From NCBI GenBank assembly GCA_036741235.1, contig DAINSQ010000018.1, positions 1-43,141 of the forward strand: 43,141 bases of DNA, read 5' to 3'. This document shows, one piece after another, positions 34,175 through 40,516 of this stretch (positions are counted from its first letter, which is position 1; each line of letters starts with the position of its first letter). Below the pieces are notes generated by a model, which ran no database searches, had not been told where the DNA came from, and was given only the letters and a program-made list of their open reading frames with translations. Both the position numbers and the translations under genes were made by a program. This stretch comes from JABWBR01 sp036741235 (lineage in GTDB: Bacteria > Bacteroidota > Bacteroidia > Chitinophagales > Saprospiraceae).

Positions 34175-34645
34175 TTATTTAAAGAAGTTTCTGATTTCGC
34201 CGTAAACGAATGTAACTAAAGTTGCAAAGGCAACGACAACCATAGTTGTCAAACCTGCGCCAATTAACTTCTGCGTATTGTCCGAAACACTCATTTTATC
34301 AGCAGCAGCAGCTACTAAGGGATGTGAGTCCGCTTTCGAAGTGCTATAAGCAACGACAAAGAGGACGATCAGTGCTGCAACTCCCAATAAGCCTGTGACG
34401 GAAGACTTGAAGTTGGTGGCTATATGCATCAGGCCGAAACCTATGGATGCCAGTACTGCAACCATTACCAGGAAAAACGCACCGAGCAAGCCGATATTAA
34501 ATATACCGGTGTTGTACTGCTCTTCCTTGGGAAGGGCTTGTAGTTCGCTGTATCCTGACAACCAGGAAATGGCGAACAAGACAGCCAACACTGCACCGGT
34601 ACCGAAGGCCAGCAACTGCCCGTTTTTTGACAGATATTTATACAT
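34175..34645 (-). CDS. Unknown four-helix membrane protein in the Exb operon
   Basis: A 156-residue protein with four predicted membrane helices (about residues 11-32, 47-70, 82-100 and 126-149) and short loops. I do not recognise a named family. It lies between ExbB (14 nt upstream) and ExbD copy 1 (7 nt downstream) on the same strand, so it is almost certainly co-translated with the proton channel. It may be an extra stator or assembly subunit; position is the only support. The fixed spacing and good codon use indicate a real gene. Confidence 0.85.
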   Translation of the reverse strand: MYKYLSKNGQLLAFGTGAVLAVLFAISWLSGYSELQALPKEEQYNTGIFNIGLLGAFFLVMVAVLASIGFGLMHIATNFKSSVTGLLGVAALIVLFVVAYSTSKADSHPLVAAAADKMSVSDNTQKLIGAGLTTMVVVAFATLVTFVYGEIRNFFK

Positions 34646-34659
34646 AGTAATTCGTTGTC

Positions 34660-35469
34660 TTATTTTTTGAAAATGTTGTTTTGAGCCAGGATGTCAACCA
34701 CAGAGATAGAAGCGTCTTCCATCTTGTTTACGATGCCATCGATCTTGCTCACAATGTAGTTGTAGAACAACTGGAGAATAATAGCAACGATAAGACCGAA
34801 TACCGTAGTCAAAAGGGCCACCTTGATACCGCCGGCAACAATGGTCGGAGAAATATCGCCCACCTGCTCGATACGGTCGAAGGCCTGGATCATACCGATT
34901 ACCGTTCCCAAGAAGCCCAACATCGGCGCCAGTGCGATGAACAATGAAATCCATACAAGGCCTTTTTCCAACAGACCCATCTGTACGCTACCGTAAGAAA
35001 CAATAGCTTTTTCAACAGCTTCGGGGCCGTCTTTGGCATTGCGGATACCCTCGTACAAAACGCTGGCAGTAGGGCCCTGGGTAGACTTGCAAACCTCCAA
35101 TGCGCCGTCAACGTTACCCGACTTCAGTTCGTCATCGATACGCGCCAACAACTTGTCGGTATTGGTCGTGCCGATGTTCAGCGTAATAATACGCTCAATA
35201 CAGAAGGCCAGGCCCAAAATCAAACAAAGCAGCGGTAAGCTCATCCATAGTGGATCACCATCTATGAAATACTTCTTCACCAGTTGGTAGCCGGAAGGCG
35301 CTTCGCTGGGAGCTTCTTCGGCAGGCGCAGCAACTTCTTGCTGTTGTTCTTCCTGTGGTGCAGCTTCCTGTTCGGTTGTCGTGGCTGTAGAATCCTGCGC
35401 ATATACAGCTACATTGCTTGAAAATACAGCTAGCATCAATACAAGCAATAGAGTCAAAAATTTCCGCAT
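34660..35469 (-). CDS. MotA/TolQ/ExbB proton channel protein
   Basis: A 269-residue ExbB/TolQ-type subunit. An N-terminal signal peptide (ending near VYAQ, residue 25) and a Glu/Ala/Pro-rich stretch (26-60) precede the core. The membrane helices follow: LWMSLPLLCLILGLAFCIERI, then the hallmark pair around LAPMLGFLGTVIGMIQAF and GIKVALLTTVFGLIVAIILQLFYNY. The GTVIGMI and KVALLTT motifs are the family signatures. It is first in the operon with the unknown membrane protein and two ExbD genes. No TonB gene is in the window, so the process it powers is not identified. Confidence 0.94.
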   Translation of the reverse strand: MRKFLTLLLVLMLAVFSSNVAVYAQDSTATTTEQEAAPQEEQQQEVAAPAEEAPSEAPSGYQLVKKYFIDGDPLWMSLPLLCLILGLAFCIERIITLNIGTTNTDKLLARIDDELKSGNVDGALEVCKSTQGPTASVLYEGIRNAKDGPEAVEKAIVSYGSVQMGLLEKGLVWISLFIALAPMLGFLGTVIGMIQAFDRIEQVGDISPTIVAGGIKVALLTTVFGLIVAIILQLFYNYIVSKIDGIVNKMEDASISVVDILAQNNIFKK

Positions 35470-35524
35470 GTCTGTAAGGTTTTACGATTGTTTTAGTGTA
35501 CAATAGCGAATTTTCAGTTCCTTG

Positions 35525-35612
35525 CGGAGAGAGCGGGATTCGAACCCGCGATACCCTTTGGGGGTATACACGCTTTCCAGGCGTGCCTCTTCAACCACTC
35601 GAGCATCTCTCC
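35525..35612 (-). tRNA. tRNA-Ser (GGA anticodon)
   Basis: On the minus strand an 88-nt tRNA is complete: acceptor arm GGAGAGA/TCTCTCC, D-arm, anticodon stem CACGC/GCGTG with loop CTGGAAA (anticodon GGA, serine codons TCC/TCT), a long class II variable arm (TATACCCC..GGGTATC) and T-arm GCGGG-TTCGAAT-CCCGC. The discriminator base is G, as expected for serine tRNA. CCA is not encoded. Confidence 0.95.
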
Positions 35613-35649
35613 TTTGGGAGCTACCGGCCGTTTACACGGTCAGCGACGA

Positions 35650-35679
35650 CAAAAATAAGTATTAAGAACTTTTTAACAA
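35650..35679 (-). promoter_or_regulatory. tRNA-Ser promoter: TTG - 19 nt - TATTTTTG
   Basis: On the minus strand TTG (35677-35679) is followed after 19 nt by TATTTTTG (35650-35657), a good match to the Bacteroidota -33/-7 promoter, 37 nt before the tRNA 5' end. Confidence 0.55.
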
Positions 35680-35748
35680 CGGTGACGACCACAAAAATTG
35701 CAAAAAGATGCTAGAATTCAAAATATTTTAAAGTTATGGGCCTTCCAT

Positions 35749-35804
35749 ACGGCTGTTGAACCCTCGCAAAGGCTTATTTTACGGGCTCAGCAGCCGTTTT
35801 TTTT
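35749..35804 (+). terminator. Terminator-like hairpin with eight Ts, no matching gene
   Basis: ACGGCTGTTG (35749-35758) pairs with CAGCAGCCGT (35788-35797) with one G-U pair, followed by eight Ts. It would work on the plus strand, but no plus-strand gene lies upstream. It overlaps the last 10 codons of tatD. Nothing else is recognised in 35613-35773 apart from the tRNA promoter. Confidence 0.4.
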
Positions 35805-36568
35805 GTGCCAAACAATTTAATCGCATTCTCGCTGGTTTGGCGCGCAATGTCCTCCAAAGCGACTTGTTTGACCTCCGCCAGCTTTTCAGCCACTATTCGT
35901 ACATACGCGCTTTCGTTGCGCTTTCCGCGAAACGGAACCGGGGCCAGGTAGGGCGCGTCGGTCTCTAATACAAGGTGCTCGAGGCCGATTTGTGTCAATA
36001 CGGCGTCTAATCCGGCCTTTTTGTAGGTGAGCACGCCGCCGATACCCAGTAAAAAGCCCAGCTCGATAATGGCTTCCGCCTGAGCTACCGTGCCTCCGAA
36101 ACAATGGAATACCCCTCTGAGCCTTGGCTCGCGCAGTTCGCGCAACAAATCAATGAGTAGCTCTGTCGATTCGCGCGAGTGAATTACAATGGGTAGTCCG
36201 AATTCCAGCGACCACTCCGCTTGCCGCAGAAACGCCTTCTTTTGGGCCTCAACATGCGTCGTGTCCCAGTATAAGTCGATACCTATCTCGCCGACGGCGG
36301 CAAACCTGCGGCGCTTGAGCCAGTCGTATGCAATGGCCAGTTCTTCTTCCCAGTTTTCTTTGATCGAACAGGGGTGCACGCCCATCATCGCAAAACAATG
36401 TTGGGGGTATGCCGCTTCCAATTGCACCATATTATTAACGGTGCGACTATCTACATTGGGCAAATAAAACCGGTTGACGCCGGCCGCTATGGCCCGGGCA
36501 ATCATGGCGTCGCGGTCTTCGTCAAATTCCGGCAAGTATAAATGCGCATGCGTATCTATCAACTCCAT
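35774..36568 (-). CDS. TatD family metal-dependent hydrolase
   Basis: A 264-residue TIM-barrel metallohydrolase of the TatD DNase family. Metal ligands are visible: His7 and His9 in DTHAHL, Glu in AVGEIGIDLYW, His in PIVIHSRE, His in GVFHCFGG and Asp in LETDAPYLAP. TatD proteins are 3'-5' DNases that act in DNA repair or degradation, though some act on other substrates. The length is typical. It reads away from the RNase H gene. Confidence 0.93.
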   Translation of the reverse strand: MELIDTHAHLYLPEFDEDRDAMIARAIAAGVNRFYLPNVDSRTVNNMVQLEAAYPQHCFAMMGVHPCSIKENWEEELAIAYDWLKRRRFAAVGEIGIDLYWDTTHVEAQKKAFLRQAEWSLEFGLPIVIHSRESTELLIDLLRELREPRLRGVFHCFGGTVAQAEAIIELGFLLGIGGVLTYKKAGLDAVLTQIGLEHLVLETDAPYLAPVPFRGKRNESAYVRIVAEKLAEVKQVALEDIARQTSENAIKLFGTKKTAAEPVK

Positions 36569-36611
36569 CTGCTTGTCGTAATTTCCACAAAGGTATAGAT
36601 TAATTGCAGAA

Positions 36612-36651
36612 TACTTTTGGCGTATGTTTGGCTCTGTTTTTTCTAACTTTG
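36612..36651 (+). promoter_or_regulatory. Three -7 boxes in 40 bp before the RNase H gene
   Basis: Three exact TAnnTTTG matches on the plus strand: TACTTTTG (36612-36619), TATGTTTG (36623-36630) and TAACTTTG (36644-36651). The last is 5 nt before the ATG at 36657. They support that start over the upstream in-frame option. Confidence 0.55.
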
Positions 36652-36656
36652 GCGGT

Positions 36657-37289
36657 ATGGCAAAACAACAGCAAAAATTCTACGTCGTGTGGGAAGGGCA
36701 TCACCCCGGCATTTACGATTCCTGGGCCGAATGCCAACTGCAGATCAAGGCTTTCCCGAATGCAAAATACAAGTCGTTCGACAGCCGGCAGGCCGCCGAG
36801 CAGGCTTTTAAAGGAAATTATTGGACCTATACCAAGGCGTCTTCCAATGCCAGGCCGGCTTCAGCTAACATCAGCCGAAACAATATCATCTGGGACAGCA
36901 TCAGCGTAGACGCTGCGTGCAGCGGCAATCCGGGCGTTATGGAGTACCAGGGCGTAGATACGCGCACCGGTCGCCGTATTTTCCACAAGAAATTTGACCT
37001 GGGCACCAATAATATAGGCGAATTTCTGGCCATTGTTCACGCGCTGGCCCTTTTGCAAAAGGAGGGCAAAAGCGGAACGCCTATATATAGCGACTCCGTA
37101 AACGCTATGAAATGGGTGAAGCACAAAAAAGCCAAGACGAAACTGGAACACAATGCGCAAACTGCCGAGTTGTATGAGGTAATTCAGCGCGCCGAAAACT
37201 GGCTGTCCGTAAATACTTACAACAATCCCTTGCTCAAATGGGAAACGGAGAGCTGGGGCGAAATACCCGCCGATTTCGGACGGAAATAA
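36657..37289 (+). CDS. Ribonuclease H with N-terminal viroplasmin-like domain
   Basis: A 210-residue RNase H. Residues 8-52 are a viroplasmin (RNase H1 N-terminal) domain (FYVVWEGHHPGIYDSWAECQLQI ... YKSFDSRQAAEQAF), which binds RNA-DNA hybrids. The catalytic domain has Asp85 (VDAACSGNPG), Glu122 (NNIGEFLA), Asp146 (YSDS) and a final Asp207 near the C-terminus, completing the DEDD set. It degrades RNA in hybrids during replication and repair. The ATG at 36657 fits the family N-terminus (AKQQQKFYVVW) and the promoter. Confidence 0.93.
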   Translation: MAKQQQKFYVVWEGHHPGIYDSWAECQLQIKAFPNAKYKSFDSRQAAEQAFKGNYWTYTKASSNARPASANISRNNIIWDSISVDAACSGNPGVMEYQGVDTRTGRRIFHKKFDLGTNNIGEFLAIVHALALLQKEGKSGTPIYSDSVNAMKWVKHKKAKTKLEHNAQTAELYEVIQRAENWLSVNTYNNPLLKWETESWGEIPADFGRK

Positions 37290-37298
37290 CGAGCCCGG

Positions 37299-38183
37299 CT
37301 ATTTGGATTGTGGATAAAAGCTATGGATGACAGGGCCGGCGGTCCGCCCTTCATTCGCTACGTATAATATGCCGTCTTTGTCAAAACATATTCCCTCCGG
37401 CTGGGCGTGTATCTCTTTTTCGAGCTTTTCGATATGCCTGATCACCCCGTCATTGCCCAGTACAACCAATATTTTTCCTACTGATGATAAAATGTACCAA
37501 TCGCCGGTTTGAGGATGCAGGGCAATACCGGATGGACAAAACCCGTAATCGCTGATACCGGCGGCAAACATCTCGCTCAGCTTCTTGTGGCTTTTTATAC
37601 CGGGGTTTTGTTCAAGAAAAAGGCGTATGGCTTCTATACTAATAAGGCGTACAGGCTCGGTCGACAAGGTTTGCGTCTTCATATCAAAGGCGTATACGGC
37701 CCGTTTGAACAAATAACTATCGCCAGGCCCGGCATTCCCCTTGCAGGCTAGCAATAACCGGCGGCTGGTCGGGTCGTAAGCCAACCCCTCTACATTATTA
37801 GCCTTTTCCAGGTGTGTCTTGATTTTCTCTGCGCGTTGGTTTTTTTTGCCGAAATGACAGATTCGGTAGATCGTTCCCGAACTCTTCACCGCGTAGATAT
37901 CTTCGCCAACTACTTCCACTCCCTCAAAATCGCCGTCTTCGCCAAACTGCGTTTCCGAAATGAGCTCGCCGGTGGTTTTATTGATGACGTATAACCTGGC
38001 AGCTTCATCTTGTACGGCAATAAGGTGTTTGCCGTCGGCAGAAATGGTCAACCCCGATATCTCGTGTAGCGAAGCCGGCAGCGTAAACGTTTGGGCCGGC
38101 TGCTGCATGGCATAGGGAAATACGTATTCTGCAGAAATACATCCTGCACTGGTGGCAATGAAAAGCAATAAGATCATACTCAT
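37299..38183 (-). CDS. SdiA-regulated-type beta-propeller lipoprotein
   Basis: A 294-residue exported protein with a lipobox-like start (IATSAGC, Cys near residue 15). The repeated strands EISGLTISADGKHLIAVQDEAARLYVIN, DFEGVEVVGEDIYAVKSSGTIYRI, NVEGLAYDPTSRRLLLACKG and PSGIALHPQTGDWYILSSVG are those of the SdiA-regulated protein family, a six-bladed propeller related to esterase-like phytases. The function is not established. The first ATG of the signal is used (38183); an upstream TTG adds three residues. It converges on RNase H with a 9-nt gap. Confidence 0.85.
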   Translation of the reverse strand: MSMILLLFIATSAGCISAEYVFPYAMQQPAQTFTLPASLHEISGLTISADGKHLIAVQDEAARLYVINKTTGELISETQFGEDGDFEGVEVVGEDIYAVKSSGTIYRICHFGKKNQRAEKIKTHLEKANNVEGLAYDPTSRRLLLACKGNAGPGDSYLFKRAVYAFDMKTQTLSTEPVRLISIEAIRLFLEQNPGIKSHKKLSEMFAAGISDYGFCPSGIALHPQTGDWYILSSVGKILVVLGNDGVIRHIEKLEKEIHAQPEGICFDKDGILYVANEGRTAGPVIHSFYPQSK

Positions 38184-38796
38184 GACTGGCAAACGCGGTA
38201 TTTGATCGGTTTGTTATAAAATTTCAAAAATATTATATGTGATAAATTGATCAATAGAAATAAATCTGTTATTTTTACGGTGTTGTAATGTTCAGCAAGA
38301 GGCTCACAGTCCAGGCGTTTTTAACGCGCAAAGACTATATCGCTAATACCATCTAATCTCATCACAAAAATAATTCGGGGTTGATCCCCTCGCCTGCGCA
38401 TTTGGTTGTGCTGGGGAACGATTGCTTGCAGCTTTTTTGTGCATGTCATGAAAAAAAAGCATCATGTGTTTGAAAGATCGAAAAAAAAAGTTATGTTTGT
38501 GTAACATTATAGCGCTTTGATCGTACAAAGCCCTATAGATCACATTCGGCGTTATTACCCCCCTCTTTACGCTGTGATTCAGAGCTGAAGTTACATACCA
38601 ACTTTTTTAATTCAATTCACTAACAAAGGTCATTGCACCTGGCGCATTATATCCTGTATTTTGATATTGCGTTTAGTTAAAGAGTCGACATGTGGCTATT
38701 CGGCATATATCTCCCCCCGTTGCCGAAAGCTTGGCTTGTTTCATAATGCATTCATTTTTTCTTTTTTTTTCATATCAAAACTAATTGATTAGACGT
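38184..38796. other. 613-base gene-free region with promoter and long leader
   Basis: No ORF here looks real. It holds a consensus plus-strand promoter at 38469-38499, a small hairpin GCTTTG/CAAAGC at 38514-38531 just after the expected transcription start, and then a roughly 290-nt AT-rich leader with a T-run (38757-38770) before the secreted protein gene. I see no known riboswitch fold. Confidence 0.7.
38469..38499 (+). promoter_or_regulatory. Consensus promoter TTTG - 19 nt - TATGTTTG
   Basis: TTTG (38469-38472), a 19-nt spacer, then TATGTTTG (38492-38499): the best -33/-7 match in the window. It lies about 297 nt before the ATG at 38797, predicting a long 5' leader. Confidence 0.65.
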
Positions 38797-40317
38797 ATGA
38801 AAGCACTTAACAAATTCATTCTACAACTCACCGCAGTGGTGTTCGGCGTAATGTTGGCCAGCTCCGCTATGGCCCAGCTTACTAACGACCTGTGTACGGG
38901 CGCTATTCCCGTTACTTGCGGTCAGACGGTTACTGGCAATACCAATACATCCGGTATTGACGCTCCGCCGGCTTGCGGCCTTACTTTCCCGCGTTACGGC
39001 ATTTGGTACAGCTTTGCCGGTACCGGCCAGACTGTTACCCTGAGCACTTGCAGCGCTACTACGAACTTCGACACGCAGATCGGCGTATTCAGCGGTTCTT
39101 GCACGGCGTTGACTTGCGTAGCCGGTAACAACGACGACCTGACTTGCGCTGTTAACAACCGCAACTCGAGGGTTACGTTTACTACCGCTCCCGGTGTGAC
39201 CTATTACATCTGGGTAACGGGTAAACTCAGCTCTCGCGGCGCCTTCAGCATGTCGGTTACTTGTACGGGCGGCGTATTCTCGGGCTGCACCAACACGACT
39301 GCGTTTGGCTCTGCAACGATCAACACTTCCGGTACTGTTGTGCAGATCAGCTCTTGCAGCTATGCCGGCGAGTATTCTACGATCAACGGCGCTGTTGCCG
39401 GTCAAACCTTGCGTTTCACTTCTTCGAACGCAGCCGACTTTATTACGATCCACAGCGGCTCGTTTAACGGCCCGATCGTAGCTTTTGGCGCTACTCCGTT
39501 GCAGTTTAACAACAGCTTCACCGGTCAGTTGTTCGCTCACTGGAACCTCGCCAATTGCGGTTCTCAGAACTCTTGTCGTACTACTACCGTGCAGTGTACT
39601 TCTTGCACGCCTCCGCCTCCGCCTCCGGGTGACAACGACGCTTGCGCCAACGCTACGGTGATCGCTTGCGGCGGCTCTGCTTCCGGTACTACGGCAACTG
39701 CTACGCTCGACGGCCCCGCTGCTTCTTGCACGGGCGGTAGCGTAGCTGCCGACCGTTGGTATATCGTTACGGGCAACGGCGGTACGATCACGGCCAGCCT
39801 TTGCACGGGTACTTCTTACGACTCCAAACTGGACATCTACACCGGCGCTTGCGGTGCTCTGACCAGCGTAGCTTGCAATGACGACTTCTGCGGTCTGCAA
39901 TCGCAAGTATCTTGGGCTGCTGCTGCCGGCGTTCAGTATCGCATCCGCGTACACGGCTTTGCCGGCGGCACGGGCGCTTTCACGCTGAACGTATCTTGCA
40001 CCACTCCGCTGGTGGAAGGCGTTAACAACAACCCGGTTGAGGTTGCCAACGTTGGCAAACTGGCAGTTGGCGAATTCTTCCCCAACCCCGCTCAGTTCGA
40101 CAACACGAACGTGAAGATTTACTCGCCCATCGAGTCTAACGCTCGCATCGTGCTGTTCGACAACGTTGGCCGCGCTGTGTACAACCAGGAAGTTGAACTC
40201 TACAGCGGTGAAAACAACGTAGAACTGCAACTGAACAACCTCGCTATCGGCACTTACTTCGCCGCTATCGACGTAAACGGCGAAACGGTTCGCAAGAAAC
40301 TCGTTATCGTTCGCTAA
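38797..40317 (+). CDS. Codon-biased T9SS-sorted secreted protein
   Basis: A 506-residue secreted protein with a signal peptide ending near AMAQ (residue 27). Two domains resembling bacterial pre-peptidase C-terminal (PPC) domains are present: about 28-155 (NDLCTGAIPVTCG ... VTYYIWVTG) and about 283-405 (NDACANATVIACGG ... YRIRVHGF). A third Cys-containing beta domain and a poly-Pro linker lie between. Residues about 425-506 are a T9SS type A sorting domain (GEFFPNPAQF ... IGTYFAAIDVNG). Codons TTA, CTA and TCA are absent over about 470 codons, a sign of very high expression. It may be a major surface or extracellular protein. Confidence 0.9.
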   Translation: MKALNKFILQLTAVVFGVMLASSAMAQLTNDLCTGAIPVTCGQTVTGNTNTSGIDAPPACGLTFPRYGIWYSFAGTGQTVTLSTCSATTNFDTQIGVFSGSCTALTCVAGNNDDLTCAVNNRNSRVTFTTAPGVTYYIWVTGKLSSRGAFSMSVTCTGGVFSGCTNTTAFGSATINTSGTVVQISSCSYAGEYSTINGAVAGQTLRFTSSNAADFITIHSGSFNGPIVAFGATPLQFNNSFTGQLFAHWNLANCGSQNSCRTTTVQCTSCTPPPPPPGDNDACANATVIACGGSASGTTATATLDGPAASCTGGSVAADRWYIVTGNGGTITASLCTGTSYDSKLDIYTGACGALTSVACNDDFCGLQSQVSWAAAAGVQYRIRVHGFAGGTGAFTLNVSCTTPLVEGVNNNPVEVANVGKLAVGEFFPNPAQFDNTNVKIYSPIESNARIVLFDNVGRAVYNQEVELYSGENNVELQLNNLAIGTYFAAIDVNGETVRKKLVIVR

Positions 40318-40355
40318 TCTCTACTCGGTCTGACCGCTACTAGTGGTCTAACCGG

Positions 40356-40391
40356 TAAGGGCGGCATCAGCAATGGTGTCGCCCTTATTTT
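40356..40391 (+). terminator. Intrinsic terminator after the codon-biased gene
   Basis: TAAGGGCG (40356-40363) pairs with CGCCCTTA (40380-40387), with further partial pairing inside, followed by TTTT (40388-40391). It is 39 nt after the stop codon and separates this gene from the AsmA-like gene. Confidence 0.85.
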
Positions 40392-40396
40392 GTGAG

Positions 40397-40436
40397 GGTG
40401 GGAGGGTGAGAGTGTGGGAGGGTGAGAGTGTGGGAG
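40397..40436. repeat. GA-rich 16-bp tandem repeat
   Basis: Two perfect copies of GGTGAGAGTGTGGGAG (40405-40420, 40421-40436) preceded by a half copy GGTGGGAG (40397-40404). The same motif vocabulary makes up the 103-bp repeat at 521-713. Confidence 0.9.
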
Positions 40437-40451
40437 ATTATATTTTTTATT

Positions 40452-40459
40452 TAAATTTG
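40452..40459 (+). promoter_or_regulatory. -7 promoter box TAAATTTG
   Basis: An exact TAnnTTTG match between the GA-rich repeat and the heptamer array, 57 nt before the ATG at 40517. The transcribed leader would consist almost wholly of the heptamer repeat. Confidence 0.55.
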
Positions 40460-40460
40460 T

Positions 40461-40515
40461 ACCTACAACTTACAACCTACAACCTACAACCCACAACCCA
40501 CAACCTACAACCCAC
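40461..40515. repeat. AACCTAC heptamer array
   Basis: Nearly eight consecutive heptamers (one 6-base ACCTAC, then AACTTAC, AACCTAC twice, AACCCAC twice, AACCTAC, AACCCAC). The array begins just after the -7 box and ends one base before the ATG at 40517. It is the same family as 3961-4002. Confidence 0.9.
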
Positions 40516-40516
40516 C

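Noticed and set aside
38184..38796. Riboswitch in the long leader
   Set aside because: I could not match any known conserved core; only one 6-bp hairpin near the transcription start is visible.
38821..40230. Long antisense ORF of 469 codons
   Set aside because: It is in register with the sense gene and exists only because the sense gene avoids TTA, CTA and TCA. Its translation is Arg/Val/Ala-rich with no domain, and the sense protein has a signal peptide and a sorting domain.
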